A stretch of 64,000 nt of DNA from Pseudomonas putida (GCF_022627325.1 NZ_JAETZZ010000009.1:62001-126000), one strand, 5' to 3'. Positions 10,335 through 22,857 are shown, numbered from the stretch's first letter. Notes: generated by a model from the letters alone, not told the origin. Program-made: numbers and translations.

Positions 10335-11648
10335 ATGTACAAGTCCAGCCTGGCTCTGGCCGTGGCACTGGGGGTTCTCGCCCAGCAAGCAGGCGCTGCC
10401 GGTTTCGTTGAAGACAGCAAACTGTCGCTTAGCTCGCGCACCATGTATTTCAATGGCGACAACCGTGACGGTGGTGCTGACAACCGTGAATCGGGTCAGG
10501 GCTTCAAGCTCGACTATCTGTCCGGTTTCACCGAAGGTACCGTTGGGTTTGGTGTTGATGTCCAGGCTCTGTGGGGCATTCATCTGGACGGCGGCCGTGG
10601 CAAGCATCCAGACACCAGCAGTTTCTTCCCAAGCGACTCCGACGGGTCCGCTGAGAGCCAGTGGGCACGTCTCGGTGCTAACGCCAAAGCTCGCTTCTCC
10701 AAGACTGAAGTCCACTACGGCAGCGCTCTGGCGCCAAACCTGCCAATCCTCGTTTCCAACGATGGCCGTCTGCTGCCCCAGACCTTCGAGGGTGGCACCA
10801 TCCAGTCGAAGGAAATCGACAACCTGACCATCAACGCCGGTCAGTTGACCCACGCCATGGGTCGTGCATCGAGCAACCGTACCGGTCTTTCGGTACAGGG
10901 TGCTACCGAGGAGAGCAACAAGTTCCGCTACGCCGGTCTGGATTACAAGCTCACTCCCGACCTGACCTTGCAGTACTACTACTCGAATCTGGAAGACTTC
11001 TACAAGCAGCACTTCCTGGGTGCCACTCACGTCTTCAAGATTGCTGATGATCAGTCGTTCAAAACCGACCTGCGCTACTTCGATAGCAGCAAGGACGGTC
11101 GCAATGGTGAGGCTGGCTACGAGTTCAAAAACAACAACGGCTATGCCAAGAACCCAGGTGAAGTGGACAACAAGACTTGGTCCGCCATGTTCACCTACAC
11201 GCTGGGTGGCCACGCTCTGATGTTGGGTCATCAGCAGGTCAGCGATGACGGTGGCTTCGTCTGGCTGAACCAAGGCAGCCTGGTCGATGAAGGCGCTGGC
11301 GGCTCCAGCTTCTACCTGTTCACCGACAGCATGATCAACCAGTTCGCCAAGGCCGGTGAAAACACCACCTTCGGTCAGTACTCGTATGACTTTGCTCGCC
11401 TGGGCGTGCCTGGCCTGAAAGCGTCCGTTTCCTACCTGCGTGGTGAAGACGGTCGCAGCACCAATGGTAACGGTACCTTCAGCGAGTGGGAGCGTGATGC
11501 TCGCGTTGATTACGTCCTGCAGGAAGGCACCCTTAAAGGTCTGGGCTTCAGCCTGCGCCAAGGCGTCTATCGCGGCACCGGTTCTGGCTCTGCTAACGAT
11601 CAAGACCAGACCCGCTTCATCGTGAACTACACTTACAACTTCATGTAA
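10335..11648 (+). CDS. OprD-family outer-membrane porin (OprE-like)
   Basis: A 437-residue outer-membrane channel of the OprD superfamily. The signal peptide (MYKSSLALAVALGVLAQQAGA) is followed by the family opening GFVEDSKLSLSSRTMYFN. Beta-strand-like alternation runs throughout, and the end is an aromatic-rich strand finishing in NYTYNFM. It sits between tau and lsfA-ssu, so a role in bringing sulfonates or other small anions across the outer membrane is attractive but inferred; OprE is best known as an anaerobically induced porin in P. aeruginosa. It is followed by a strong terminator. Codon use is less GC3-extreme than its neighbours, common for highly expressed porins. Confidence 0.88.
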   Translation: MYKSSLALAVALGVLAQQAGAAGFVEDSKLSLSSRTMYFNGDNRDGGADNRESGQGFKLDYLSGFTEGTVGFGVDVQALWGIHLDGGRGKHPDTSSFFPSDSDGSAESQWARLGANAKARFSKTEVHYGSALAPNLPILVSNDGRLLPQTFEGGTIQSKEIDNLTINAGQLTHAMGRASSNRTGLSVQGATEESNKFRYAGLDYKLTPDLTLQYYYSNLEDFYKQHFLGATHVFKIADDQSFKTDLRYFDSSKDGRNGEAGYEFKNNNGYAKNPGEVDNKTWSAMFTYTLGGHALMLGHQQVSDDGGFVWLNQGSLVDEGAGGSSFYLFTDSMINQFAKAGENTTFGQYSYDFARLGVPGLKASVSYLRGEDGRSTNGNGTFSEWERDARVDYVLQEGTLKGLGFSLRQGVYRGTGSGSANDQDQTRFIVNYTYNFM

Positions 11649-11666
11649 GACGTAGTTGCGCAAAAG

Positions 11667-11694
11667 AGCCTCGCCTAGTGCGAGGCTTTTTTTT
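11667..11694 (+). terminator. Rho-independent terminator after the porin
   Basis: An 8-bp perfect stem AGCCTCGC/GCGAGGCT with a 5-nt loop is followed by a run of eight T. It starts 18 nt after the porin stop codon. Confidence 0.9.
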
Positions 11695-11721
11695 GCCCTT
11701 CGATTTCTTTAGTTTTTGGTT

Positions 11722-11741
11722 ATAAATAAATCGTTATTTAT
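11722..11741. promoter_or_regulatory. AT-only palindrome upstream of lsfA
   Basis: ATAAATAA (11722-11729) and TTATTTAT (11734-11741) form perfect 8-bp arms around ATCG, about 73-92 bp before the lsfA start. It resembles in style the inverted repeat upstream of tcyJ. It may be an operator or UP element for the lsfA-ssu unit; regulator unknown. Confidence 0.4.
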
Positions 11742-11813
11742 TCTTTTTGTTTTTATCTGAATGAAGGCACATTGAACCCACAAGGCCAGTCCACAGCACA
11801 GGAGCCGCACCCC

Positions 11814-12452
11814 ATGAGCCTCAAACTCGGCGACATCGCCCCCGATTTCGAACAGGATTCCAGCGAAGGCAAGATCCGCTTCCACGAGTGGCTTGGTAAC
11901 AGCTGGGGCGTGCTGTTCTCTCACCCGGCCGACTTCACCCCGGTGTGCACCACCGAGCTGGGCCTGACCGCCAAGCTCAAGGACGACTTCGCCAAACGTG
12001 GGGTCAAGGCCATTGCCCTGTCCGTGGACCCGGTCGACTCGCACCACAAATGGATCGAGGACATCAACGAGACCCAGAACACCGTGGTCAACTTCCCGAT
12101 CATCGCCGACGCCGACCGCAAGGTTTCCGACCTGTACGACCTGATACACCCGAACGCCAGCGACACCTTGACCGTGCGCTCGCTGTTCGTCATCGACCCG
12201 AACAAGAAGGTGCGCCTGACCATCACTTATCCGGCCAGTACCGGGCGCAACTTCAACGAAATACTGCGGGTAATCGACTCGCTGCAGCTCACCGACAACC
12301 ACAAGGTCGCCACGCCGGGTAACTGGCAGGACGGCGACGAAGTAGTGATCGTGCCTTCGCTGAAGGATGAGGAAGAGATCAAGCAGCGCTTCCCGAAAGG
12401 CTACCGCGCCGTAAAACCCTACCTGCGACTCACCCCGCAACCTAATCGCTGA
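11814..12452 (+). CDS. lsfA: 1-Cys peroxiredoxin LsfA
   Basis: A 212-residue peroxiredoxin of the Prx6/1-Cys group that reduces peroxides. The peroxidatic cysteine is Cys45 in HPADFTPVCTTE. The long C-terminal domain with TYPASTGRN and the dimer-forming tail is typical of the group. ATG 11814 follows AGGAG by about 9 nt and gives the standard N-terminus MSLKLGDIAPDF. LsfA was named for its induction under sulfate limitation in P. putida, and here it directly precedes the ssu genes, with which it is probably co-transcribed. Confidence 0.94.
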   Translation: MSLKLGDIAPDFEQDSSEGKIRFHEWLGNSWGVLFSHPADFTPVCTTELGLTAKLKDDFAKRGVKAIALSVDPVDSHHKWIEDINETQNTVVNFPIIADADRKVSDLYDLIHPNASDTLTVRSLFVIDPNKKVRLTITYPASTGRNFNEILRVIDSLQLTDNHKVATPGNWQDGDEVVIVPSLKDEEEIKQRFPKGYRAVKPYLRLTPQPNR

Positions 12453-12459
12453 GGCGAGC

Positions 12460-12501
12460 TGCAAGCTGCAAGCTACAAGCTACAAGCTACAAGCTACAAG
12501 C
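12460..12501. repeat. Six tandem 7-bp repeats plus inverted partner
   Basis: Unit T(G/A)CAAGC occurs six times without interruption: two TGCAAGC then four TACAAGC. An inverted partner GCTTACAGCTTG lies at 12529-12540, so the region can fold into a stem-loop. It occupies the lsfA-ssuA gap where ssuE is found in the classic ssuEADCBF order. Confidence 0.85.
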
Positions 12502-12606
12502 GGGGCCAGTTTTTTCTTGAAGTTTGCGGCTTACAGCTTGCCACCTTACTCGCCCGTCAACGAGGCAAGCAGGTGCAACCCGAACCTACTCGCACAGGAG
12601 AGCGCC

Positions 12607-13572
12607 ATGCGCACAGTCTTCTTGCGTCGTGGTCTGGTCGCCCTGTTTGCGGCGGCTGTGTCCTTCGGCGCCATTACCCAAGCCCAGGCTGAAAGCCTGC
12701 GTATCGGCTATCAGAAATACGGCACCCTGGTGCTGCTCAAAGCCAAGGGCACGCTGGAAAAGCGCCTGGCCGATCAGGGTGTCCAGGTGCAATGGACCGA
12801 ATTCCCCGGTGGCCCGCAGCTGCTCGAAGGCTTGAATGTCGGCTCTATCGACTTTGGCGTAACCGGTGAAACGCCCCCGGTATTCGCTCAGGCTGCTGGG
12901 GCCGATCTGCTCTATGTGGCCTACGAACCGCCTGCGCCGCACAGTGAAGCGATCCTTGTCCCAAAGGGTTCGCCGGTCCAGTCGGTGAAGGAGCTCAAGG
13001 GCAAGAAGGTTGCCCTCAACAAAGGCTCGAACGTTCATTACCTGCTGGTCCGCGCCCTGGAAGAGGCGGGCCTCAAGTACAGCGACATACAGCCCGTCTA
13101 CCTGCCGCCGGCCGATGCCCGCGCCGCGTTCGAGCGTGGCAGCGTCGATGCCTGGGTGATCTGGGACCCGTACCAGGCCGCCGCCGAACAGCAGCTGCAG
13201 GCACGCACCCTGCGTGACGGCAAAGCGCTGGTCGACAACCACCAGTTCTACCTGGCCACCCGCAACTACGCGACCCAGCATCCGGCTGTGATCAACGCCC
13301 TCATCGAAGAAGTACGCGCCGTGGGCAGATGGTCGCAGGCCAACCCTCAGGAAGTGACCGACCAGGTCGCTCCGCTGCTCGGGCTGCCCGCCGACATCAC
13401 CCTGACCTCAGTCAAACGCCAAGGCTACGGTGCCGCGCCGCTGACACCCGAGGTGGTGGCCGCACAACAGAAAATCGCCGACACCTTCCACGCGCTGAAG
13501 CTGATCCCCAAGCCGCTGAGCATCAAGGACGTGATCTGGACACCCCCGGCCAAGGTCGCCAGCGCGCCTTGA
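12607..13572 (+). CDS. ssuA: Periplasmic aliphatic sulfonate-binding protein
   Basis: A 321-residue binding protein that delivers alkanesulfonates to SsuBC. The signal peptide (RRGLVALFAAAVSFGAI..., cleavage after TQAQA) is followed by ESLRIGYQKYGTLVLLK, the standard SsuA opening. The ligand segment DFGVTGETPPVFAQAAG and the VDAWVIWDPYQAAAE stretch are characteristic. ATG 12607 follows CAGGAG by 6 nt; the open frame continues upstream through the repeat but has no better start. It begins the ssuADCBF series. Confidence 0.94.
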   Translation: MRTVFLRRGLVALFAAAVSFGAITQAQAESLRIGYQKYGTLVLLKAKGTLEKRLADQGVQVQWTEFPGGPQLLEGLNVGSIDFGVTGETPPVFAQAAGADLLYVAYEPPAPHSEAILVPKGSPVQSVKELKGKKVALNKGSNVHYLLVRALEEAGLKYSDIQPVYLPPADARAAFERGSVDAWVIWDPYQAAAEQQLQARTLRDGKALVDNHQFYLATRNYATQHPAVINALIEEVRAVGRWSQANPQEVTDQVAPLLGLPADITLTSVKRQGYGAAPLTPEVVAAQQKIADTFHALKLIPKPLSIKDVIWTPPAKVASAP

Positions 13573-13632
13573 TCGATTCGCCTGTGCCGGGGCGCCGCTG
13601 TGGCCCTCGCCACCTTTGAGGAGACAACGCCA

Positions 13633-14781
13633 ATGAGCCTTAACATTTTCTGGTTCCTCCCGACCCATGGTGACGGCAAGTACCTGGGCACATCCGAGGG
13701 CGCCCGCGCGGTCGACCACGGTTACCTGCAGCAGATCGCGCAGGCCGCCGACCGCCTTGGTTTTGCTGGGGTGCTGATCCCTACCGGGCGTTCCTGCGAG
13801 GACTCGTGGCTGGTGGCAGCGTCGCTGATTCCCGTGACCCAGCATCTGAAATTCCTGGTTGCCCTGCGCCCAGGCATCATTTCGCCGACCGTGGCAGCAC
13901 GTCAGGCTGCAACGCTGGACCGCCTGTCCAATGGCCGTGCGCTGTTCAACCTGGTGACCGGTGGCGACCCCGATGAACTGGCGGGTGATGGGCTGCACCT
14001 GAACCACCAGGAGCGCTACGAAGCCTCGGTCGAGTTCACCCGTATCTGGCGCAAGGTGCTGGAAGGCGAAAACGTTGATTACGACGGCAAGCACATCCAG
14101 GTAAAGGGCGCCAAGCTGCTCTACCCGCCGATCCAGCAACCACGCCCGCCGCTGTATTTCGGCGGTTCGTCGCAGGCCGCTCAGGACCTGGCCGCCGAAC
14201 AGGTCGAGTTGTACCTGACCTGGGGCGAGCCGCCGGCAGCCGTGGCCGAGAAGATCGCCCAGGTGCGTGAAAAAGCCGCTGCTCAAGGCCGCGAAGTACG
14301 CTTCGGCATTCGCCTGCACGTGATCGTGCGCGAAACCAACGAACACGCATGGGCTGCGGCTGACCGCCTGATCTCGCACCTGGACGATGACACCATCGCC
14401 CGTGCCCAGGCCTCGCTGGCGCGCTTCGACTCGGTGGGCCAGCAGCGCATGGCTGCGCTGCACGGCGGCAACCGTGACAACCTGGAAGTCAGCCCCAACT
14501 TGTGGGCAGGCGTTGGCCTGGTGCGTGGCGGTGCCGGCACCGCCCTGGTGGGCGATGGCCCGACTGTCGCGGCGCGGGTGAAGGAATATGCCGACCTGGG
14601 GATCGATACCTTCATCTTCTCGGGTTATCCACACCTGGAAGAAGCGTATCGGGTTGCCGAACTGCTGTTCCCGCACCTCGATGTACAGCGCCCGGAGCAA
14701 CCGAAAACCGGAGGCTACGTAAGCCCGTTCGGCGAGATGGTGGCCAACGACATCCTGCCCAAGTCTGTGTCGCAGAGCTGA
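13633..14781 (+). CDS. ssuD: FMNH2-dependent alkanesulfonate monooxygenase
   Basis: A 382-residue luciferase-type monooxygenase that cleaves alkanesulfonates to aldehyde and sulfite using reduced FMN and oxygen. It opens with [19 protein letters not shown] and has the family segments [29 protein letters not shown] and [17 protein letters not shown] 13633 follows GAGGAG with a 9-nt spacer. The enzyme needs a separate NAD(P)H:FMN reductase, normally SsuE, whose gene is not next to it here. Confidence 0.96.
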   Translation: MSLNIFWFLPTHGDGKYLGTSEGARAVDHGYLQQIAQAADRLGFAGVLIPTGRSCEDSWLVAASLIPVTQHLKFLVALRPGIISPTVAARQAATLDRLSNGRALFNLVTGGDPDELAGDGLHLNHQERYEASVEFTRIWRKVLEGENVDYDGKHIQVKGAKLLYPPIQQPRPPLYFGGSSQAAQDLAAEQVELYLTWGEPPAAVAEKIAQVREKAAAQGREVRFGIRLHVIVRETNEHAWAAADRLISHLDDDTIARAQASLARFDSVGQQRMAALHGGNRDNLEVSPNLWAGVGLVRGGAGTALVGDGPTVAARVKEYADLGIDTFIFSGYPHLEEAYRVAELLFPHLDVQRPEQPKTGGYVSPFGEMVANDILPKSVSQS

Positions 14782-14791
14782 GGGCCGGGCC

Positions 14792-15589
14792 ATGAGTCGT
14801 GCAACATCCTCCACCCTGACCCAGCGCCTGGCGCCGTGGGCACTGCCGGTGCTGCTGTTGGCAGTCTGGCAACTGGCGGTCAGCGCTGGCTGGCTGTCGA
14901 CGCGCATCTTGCCAGCACCTAGCGCAGTGGTCAGCGCAGGTGTCGAGCTGGTGCGTAGCGGCGATATCTGGACCCACCTGGCCATCAGCGGCTGGCGTGC
15001 CGGCCTGGGGTTTCTGATCGGTGGCAGCATTGGGCTGGTGCTGGGCTTCATCACCGGCCTGTCGAACTGGGGCGAGCGCCTGCTCGACAGCTCGGTGCAG
15101 ATGATCCGCAACGTGCCGCATCTGGCGCTGATCCCGCTGGTGATCCTGTGGTTCGGTATCGACGAGTCGGCAAAGATCTTCCTGGTCGCGCTGGGCACGC
15201 TGTTCCCGATCTACCTGAACACCTACCACGGCATCCGCAATGTCGACCCGGCGCTGGTGGAAATGGCGCGCAGCTACGGCTTGTCCGGCTTCAGCCTGTT
15301 CCGTCAGGTGATCCTGCCGGGTGCACTGCCATCGATCCTGGTGGGCGTGCGCTTCGCACTGGGTTTCATGTGGCTGACCCTGATCGTGGCCGAGACCATT
15401 TCAGCGAACGCCGGCATCGGTTACCTGGCGATGAACGCCCGTGAGTTCCTGCAGACCGACGTGGTGGTACTGGCCATCGTTCTGTATGCCGTGCTCGGCA
15501 AACTTGCCGACCTCGCCGCTCGTGGCCTGGAGCGTGTGTGGCTGCGCTGGCACCCGGCCTATCAAGTGGCCAGGAAGGAGGGCGCATGA
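14792..15589 (+). CDS. ssuC: Alkanesulfonate ABC transporter permease
   Basis: A 265-residue inner-membrane permease with about six TM segments and the coupling loop [24 protein letters not shown]. It starts 10 nt after ssuD and overlaps ssuB by 4 nt (ATGA). It forms the channel for SsuA-delivered sulfonates and is paralogous to TauC in this window. Confidence 0.94.
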   Translation: MSRATSSTLTQRLAPWALPVLLLAVWQLAVSAGWLSTRILPAPSAVVSAGVELVRSGDIWTHLAISGWRAGLGFLIGGSIGLVLGFITGLSNWGERLLDSSVQMIRNVPHLALIPLVILWFGIDESAKIFLVALGTLFPIYLNTYHGIRNVDPALVEMARSYGLSGFSLFRQVILPGALPSILVGVRFALGFMWLTLIVAETISANAGIGYLAMNAREFLQTDVVVLAIVLYAVLGKLADLAARGLERVWLRWHPAYQVARKEGA

Positions 15590-16398
15590 CCGTGCTCAAG
15601 GAACAGCCGCCACGCCTGTTGCGTGGCATCCCGCTGGCCTGCAACGGCCTGCGCAAGACCTTTGGCCAGCGCGAAGTCTTGAAGGGCATCGACCTGCACA
15701 TTCCGGCGGGGCAGTGCGTGGCCATCGTTGGCCGCAGCGGCTGCGGCAAAAGCACCCTGTTGCGGCTGCTGGCCGGGCTCGACCAGCCTACGGGCGGGCA
15801 GTTGCTGGCCGGCGCTGCGCCGCTGGAAGAGGCCCGTGAAGAAACCCGCCTGATGTTCCAGGACGCTCGCTTGCTGCCGTGGAAGAAGGTGATCGACAAC
15901 GTTGGCCTGGGCCTGTCGGGTGACTGGCGCCCCCGTGCGCTGCAAGCGCTGGAGGCGGTTGGCCTGGCTGACCGCGCCAATGAATGGCCGGCAGCCCTGT
16001 CGGGTGGCCAGAAACAGCGCGTGGCCTTGGCGCGTGCGCTGATCCACCAGCCACGCCTGCTGCTGCTGGACGAGCCGCTGGGTGCGCTGGATGCATTGAC
16101 CCGTATCGAGATGCAGCAACTGATAGAACGCCTGTGGCGTGAGCACGGCTTCACCGTGCTGCTGGTCACTCACGATGTCAGCGAGGCGGTTGCCGTGGCT
16201 GACCGGGTGATCCTGATCGAAGACGGCGAAGTCGGGCTCGACCTCACCGTCGACCTGGCACGGCCCCGCGCGCGCGGTACACACCGCCTGGCCGCGCTGG
16301 AAAGCGAAGTGCTCAACCGTGTTCTGTCGGCACCGGGCACTGCGCCCGAGCCGGACCCTGTAGCCCCTCTGCCCATGCAATTGCGTTGGGCGCATTGA
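15586..16398 (+). CDS. ssuB: Alkanesulfonate ABC transporter ATPase
   Basis: A 270-residue ATPase with Walker [10 protein letters not shown], the LLPW Q-loop region ([11 protein letters not shown]), signature LSGGQKQR and Walker [16 protein letters not shown] 15586 overlaps the ssuC stop as ATGA and is preceded by GGAGG; the frame is open further upstream inside ssuC. The C-terminus continues ~40 residues past the core ATPase fold with a Pro-rich tail, as usual for pseudomonad SsuB. Confidence 0.94.
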   Translation: MTVLKEQPPRLLRGIPLACNGLRKTFGQREVLKGIDLHIPAGQCVAIVGRSGCGKSTLLRLLAGLDQPTGGQLLAGAAPLEEAREETRLMFQDARLLPWKKVIDNVGLGLSGDWRPRALQALEAVGLADRANEWPAALSGGQKQRVALARALIHQPRLLLLDEPLGALDALTRIEMQQLIERLWREHGFTVLLVTHDVSEAVAVADRVILIEDGEVGLDLTVDLARPRARGTHRLAALESEVLNRVLSAPGTAPEPDPVAPLPMQLRWAH

Positions 16399-16442
16399 AT
16401 GACTCACTCACCAGCCTGAAGCCATAGAGAAGGAATGACATC

Positions 16443-16658
16443 ATGACCATCAAAGCCATCAACGTCCGTAACCAGTTCAAAGGCACCGTGAAAGAAATCC
16501 TCGAAGGCCCGGTACTGTCGGAAATCGACGTGCAGACGGCCTCAGGTATCGTCACATCCGTGATCACCACCCGCTCGGTAAAAGAGCTGGAGCTGCAGGT
16601 GGGCAGTGAAGTGATTGCGTTCGTGAAGTCCACCGAGGTGTCCATCGCCAAGCTGTAA
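16443..16658 (+). CDS. ssuF: TOBE-domain molybdopterin-binding protein SsuF
   Basis: A 71-residue protein that is one TOBE (Mop) domain: MTIKAINVRNQFKGTVKEI..., the SEIDVQT strand and the SEVIAFVKSTEVSIAKL end. Small Mop proteins bind oxyanions such as molybdate. SsuF is the last gene of the P. putida ssu operon and is required there for sulfonate use, by an unclear mechanism. It is 44 nt after ssuB with AGAAGGA upstream. Confidence 0.92.
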   Translation: MTIKAINVRNQFKGTVKEILEGPVLSEIDVQTASGIVTSVITTRSVKELELQVGSEVIAFVKSTEVSIAKL

Positions 16659-16797
16659 TGGCCGTGGCGGCGCTGTGCGACCCAGTCGCGGCTTGGACCG
16701 CGAATGGGCCGCCATATGGCGTCAGGCGAGTCCCAGCCCGCGTGACCAATCGCTCCGCACCGCGCCTCGCTCTTGCAGCTACAACTGAGGGCCTGGC

Positions 16798-17436
16798 TCA
16801 GGGCGCTGTGTGGCGTTTACCCAGAAACGGTGGCAGGTAGAGCCCCAGATACGCCTCGCATACCCGCATCCCTTCTTCTGCCATGCGCGGCGTGATCTGT
16901 TCATGCAGCTGCATCGAGCGGGCATAGACCCGGTCACTGAGCTCCATGGCCAAGGCAAACACATCCACATCCAGCGGCATCGCCGGCAGGTGGAAATGCT
17001 GGTCGAACAGCTTGTGCATCAAGTCGCCCAGTTCCATGTCGTGCTGCCGGTCGGCCTGCACCACTTCGCTCAGGCCATGCTGCGCCAGAATCAGCTGCCG
17101 CGCCGCCGCATCCTCGTTGTAGATGGCAAGCATGCGCTCTTCGATCAGCCGTGACAGTTGCTGCCAGGTGCCCAATGCGCTGCTGTCGATCGGTGCGCTC
17201 AGGGCTTCGCGAAACGCCCGGTGCACATCGGCTGTCAGGGCTTCCAGCAAGGCCGGTACGCTGGCGAAGAAGTGATACACCGACGAGGGTGGAATCTGCG
17301 CCCGCTCGGCCACGCTGTAGATGGAAAGTGCCGCCACCCCTTGTTCAGCCAGCAGTTCGCGCGCCGCCGCCAGGATGGCTTCGATCCTGGCCTGGCTGCT
17401 GGCGCGCGGCTTGCGCGGGGTGGTCGAGCGGTTCAT
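16798..17436 (-). CDS. TetR-family transcriptional regulator
   Basis: A 212-residue repressor-type protein. The N-terminal HTH covers about residues 18-62 (RIEAILAAARELLAEQG, then SIYSVAERAQIPPSSVYHFF), and the ligand-binding helical domain follows. Its ATG overlaps the gshA stop by one base (TGATG), so it is likely co-transcribed with gshA. Target and ligand are unknown; the ssu genes end convergently on the other side with no shared promoter. Confidence 0.88.
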   Translation of the reverse strand: MNRSTTPRKPRASSQARIEAILAAARELLAEQGVAALSIYSVAERAQIPPSSVYHFFASVPALLEALTADVHRAFREALSAPIDSSALGTWQQLSRLIEERMLAIYNEDAAARQLILAQHGLSEVVQADRQHDMELGDLMHKLFDQHFHLPAMPLDVDVFALAMELSDRVYARSMQLHEQITPRMAEEGMRVCEAYLGLYLPPFLGKRHTAP

Positions 17437-19028
17437 CAGTTGCTGATTGCCAGGATACTGGCCTGGTAGGCGCCGACGAACAGGTCGAAGTCACCGACTT
17501 CGTCTTGCTCCAGCTCGGACTGCTTGGCGAGCGATTCGCGTGCCAGCGTTTCGAATGCCTGCTGCTTGTCGTTGCTCAGTGGCTGCTCGCGGAAAGCCTC
17601 GGCGTGGAGCCGGCTTTGGCGAAGCGAGAACTGGACGAAGCTTTCGTCATGCTCGGCCATGCGTGCCAACACCTGGGCAGAGGGGGTCAGCGAGGCGTCG
17701 TCGACCTTGGCCTGCTGGGCATCCAGGGCCTTGGCGTGCTCATCAGAGCCTTGCGCCTGGTCGAGCAGGTTGGCCAATAGCCGGATACGCTCGATCAGTT
17801 CACTGGCCCAGTCTTTCAGGCCGATCGGCAGGCCATTGCGGTGCAGCTCAAGGCCTGGGCGACGGCCTTCCTTGACCACGGTCAGGAAGTTGTCGGTGCA
17901 CTGGCCGCATTCGCCGTTGTCCAGCTGTGGGCTGTCTTTCAGCGCACAGAACAGCAGGAACGCATCGATGAAGCGCGCCTCGGTGAGGTCGATGCCTACC
18001 GGCAGGAACGGGTTGATGTCCAGGCAACGCACCTCGACATACTGCACGCCGCGGGAGGTCAGGGCCTGGATCGGCCGTTCGCCGGTGTAGGTGACACGTT
18101 TGGGGCGAATGTTCGAGTAGTACTCGTTCTCGATCTGCAGGATGTTGGTGTTCAACTGCACCCATTCGCCGTCGACATGCGTGCCGATCTCGACGTAGGG
18201 CGGGTAGGGCGTGCCCACTGCCTTGCGCAGGCTGTCGGTATAACTGGCCAGGTTGTTGTAGCAGGGCGTCAGGCCCGCCTGAGCATTGCTCTGGTAACCC
18301 AGGTCGCTCATGCGCAGGCTGGTGGCGTAGGGCAGGTACAGGGTTTCGGCGTCCAGCTCTTCGAGCTGGTGCGGGCGACCGCGCAGGAAGCCTTTGTCCA
18401 GGGCTGGCGACGCACCGAACAGGTACATCAGCAGCCAGCTGTAACGGCGGAAGTTGCGGATCAGCGCAATGTAAGCCGCCGATTGATAGTCGCGGTCGCT
18501 CTGATCGTTGCCTTCGGCGGCGCGCAGCAGGGGCCACAGCGCTTCAGGCAACGAGAAGTTGTAGTGGATGCCGGCGATGCACTGCATGGTGCGGCCGTAG
18601 CGCAGGGCCAGGCCCTTGCGGTAGACGTGCTTCAGCTTGCCGATGTTCGAGGTCCCGTACTCGGCGATCGGGATGTCCTCCTCGGCCGGCAGCGTGCACG
18701 GCATCGACGGGCTCCACAGCAGTTCGTCGCCAAGCTTGCTGTAGACGAAACGGTGGGTTTGCTCGAGGCTTTCCAACACCTGGGCCGGGTCAGCCAGGGC
18801 CGGGGTGATGAACTCCAGCAGCGACTCGGAATAATCGGTGGTTATCTGCTCGTTGGTCAGCGCCGAACCCAGGCTTTCCGGGTGTGGGGTCTGAGCCAGG
18901 CGACCTTCGTCGGTGACGCGCAGGCATTCGCGCTCAATACCGTGCAGGCACTGCTTGAGCAGGGGAAGATTGGCGCCGAGCAGGCTCAGGCGGCGGTTGA
19001 GGAGGTCGCTCAAGATGGTTTCCTTCAC
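17436..19028 (-). CDS. gshA: Glutamate-cysteine ligase
   Basis: A 530-residue enzyme of the gamma-proteobacterial GshA type. It joins glutamate and cysteine with ATP, the first step of glutathione synthesis. Recognisable segments are GIERECLRV, the metal/glutamate-site [24 protein letters not shown], and [18 protein letters not shown]. Position next to the sulfur block fits cysteine use. The start may be an internal codon a few residues later, since the sequence before SDLLNRRL is short and variable. A TetR gene follows with one-base overlap. Confidence 0.94.
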   Translation of the reverse strand: MKETILSDLLNRRLSLLGANLPLLKQCLHGIERECLRVTDEGRLAQTPHPESLGSALTNEQITTDYSESLLEFITPALADPAQVLESLEQTHRFVYSKLGDELLWSPSMPCTLPAEEDIPIAEYGTSNIGKLKHVYRKGLALRYGRTMQCIAGIHYNFSLPEALWPLLRAAEGNDQSDRDYQSAAYIALIRNFRRYSWLLMYLFGASPALDKGFLRGRPHQLEELDAETLYLPYATSLRMSDLGYQSNAQAGLTPCYNNLASYTDSLRKAVGTPYPPYVEIGTHVDGEWVQLNTNILQIENEYYSNIRPKRVTYTGERPIQALTSRGVQYVEVRCLDINPFLPVGIDLTEARFIDAFLLFCALKDSPQLDNGECGQCTDNFLTVVKEGRRPGLELHRNGLPIGLKDWASELIERIRLLANLLDQAQGSDEHAKALDAQQAKVDDASLTPSAQVLARMAEHDESFVQFSLRQSRLHAEAFREQPLSNDKQQAFETLARESLAKQSELEQDEVGDFDLFVGAYQASILAISN

Positions 19029-19167
19029 GCATCAGTCGCCCCAATATGGGGGTAGAGTTGACGGTCTACAAGGGTAGGAGGAAAGGAACTGGCGTTGTCG
19101 CCTGGTTTACGCGGTTACGGCAGTGCCAGCGCACTGCCGCAAAATACCGCAGATACCATTTGGTGAG

Positions 19168-19550
19168 CTAGAGAACTGCGAAGGTTCCCTGCGCTTTGGC
19201 GACCAGTTTGTCGCCTTGGACTACGTCGGCGTCGACCACCAAGGTCCGCCGGCCGGCGTGCAGCACCCGCGCCGTGCACAGTACCTCGCCGTCACCGACC
19301 GCGCGCATGTAGTTGATCTTGCATTCGATGGTCACGCTCTGCTGGTCAAAGCCATGGCTGGCCGAGCAGGCCAGGCCCATGGCGATGTCCACCAGGCTGA
19401 AGATGGCCCCGCCATGCAGCTTCTGGCCGCGGTTGCGCAGGTGCGGCTCAAGCGCCAGAGCCACCTCTGCGACGCCGATGTCCAGGCGTTGCAGGCGGCA
19501 GCCCAGCAGCTGGCTGTAGGCGCTTTCAACCAGCGCCTTGGGGATCTCCA

Positions 19551-19554
<4 letters not shown>
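19168..19554 (-). CDS. PaaI-type hotdog thioesterase
   Basis: A 128-residue single hotdog-fold acyl-CoA thioesterase. The [18 protein letters not shown] segment carries the conserved HGG and the catalytic-region Asp, and [14 protein letters not shown] follows. It overlaps the end of tex by 4 nt (ATGATG region), so it is the second gene of a tex-thioesterase unit. Substrate unknown. Confidence 0.85.
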
Positions 19555-21875
<2,321 letters not shown>

Positions 21876-22103
21876 GTAAACCACCTGACAATTGTGAATA
21901 CGGGGGCTGCGAGGCGCTTGTTCCGCCCGGCGGCGCTGGATGAAAGCCGCGCATTATACCCATCGGAGAAGGCTTGCGGTGATGGCGCCAGGCCAGTCGC
22001 CGAGGCCGGGAACTGGCGCCGGGGGAAAAATCTGCTAACAATGCTCACGGCACGCGTGGCAATGGCTACGCCATAATGCGCGGCGATCTCAGAGGAGTTA
22101 TTC

Positions 22104-22844
22104 ATGACCGGCACCGCAAATACCGCTGAAGGTGACAAGATTCTCATCGTCGACGACGATCCGGGGCTCAGCAGCCTGCTGGAACGTTTCTTCACCAGCA
22201 AGGGCTACCGTGCCCGCGCGGTGCCCAACACCGAACAGATGGACCGCCTGCTGCAGCGCGAGGTGTTCAACCTGGTGGTGCTCGACCTGATGCTGCCCGG
22301 CGAGGATGGCTTGTCAGCGTGCAAGCGCCTGCGCCAGTCGAACAACCAGATCCCGATCATCATGCTCACCGCCAAGGGTGACGAGCTCAGCCGCATCAAG
22401 GGGCTTGAGCTGGGCGCTGACGATTACCTGGGCAAGCCGTTCAACCCGGACGAGCTGATGGCGCGGGTCAAGGCCGTGTTGCGCCGTCAGGCACCGACGG
22501 TGCCGGGCGCCCCGGGCAGCGAGGACGAGTTGGTCACCTTCGGCGATTACGAGCTGTCGCTGGCCACCCGTGAACTCAAGCGTGGTGAAGAGGTGCACAT
22601 GCTCACCACCGGTGAGTTCGCCGTGCTCAAGGCGCTGGTCATGCACGCCCGCGAGCCGTTGACCCGCGACAAGCTGATGAACCTGGCCCGTGGCCGAGAG
22701 TGGGATGCCCTGGAGCGCTCGATCGACGTACAGATCTCGCGCCTGCGCCGCATGATCGAACCGGACCCGTCCAAACCGCGGTATATCCAGACTGTGTGGG
22801 GCGTAGGTTACGTCTTCGTACCGGACGGAAACGCCAGCAAATGA
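22104..22844 (+). CDS. ompR: OmpR response regulator
   Basis: A 246-residue two-component regulator. The receiver has the acidic pair Asp17-Asp19 (IVDDDP), phospho-acceptor Asp61 (LVVLDLMLPGEDG) and Lys in LGKPFNPDEL. The C-terminal winged helix (about 140-240) has the OmpR-type recognition helix LERSIDVQISRLRRMIEPDPSKPRYIQTVWGVGYVF (shown here as its bounds LERSID...GVGYVF). GAGGAG precedes the ATG. It is followed 13 nt later by its kinase gene. Confidence 0.94.
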   Translation: MTGTANTAEGDKILIVDDDPGLSSLLERFFTSKGYRARAVPNTEQMDRLLQREVFNLVVLDLMLPGEDGLSACKRLRQSNNQIPIIMLTAKGDELSRIKGLELGADDYLGKPFNPDELMARVKAVLRRQAPTVPGAPGSEDELVTFGDYELSLATRELKRGEEVHMLTTGEFAVLKALVMHAREPLTRDKLMNLARGREWDALERSIDVQISRLRRMIEPDPSKPRYIQTVWGVGYVFVPDGNASK

Positions 22845-22857
22845 ACGCTGGCCTTCG

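Noticed and set aside
10218..11663. 481-aa open frame on the minus strand opposite the OprD-type porin
   Set aside because: It is antisense to a porin with signal peptide, ribosome site and terminator, and has no recognisable domain; GC-rich codon use opens such frames.
12460..12540. Tandem repeats as a CRISPR array
   Set aside because: Units are 7 bp without spacers; there are no cas genes. It is a simple tandem/palindromic repeat.
13408..15198. 596-aa minus-strand open frame across ssuA, ssuD and ssuC
   Set aside because: It lies opposite three well-defined ssu genes and has no protein-family features.
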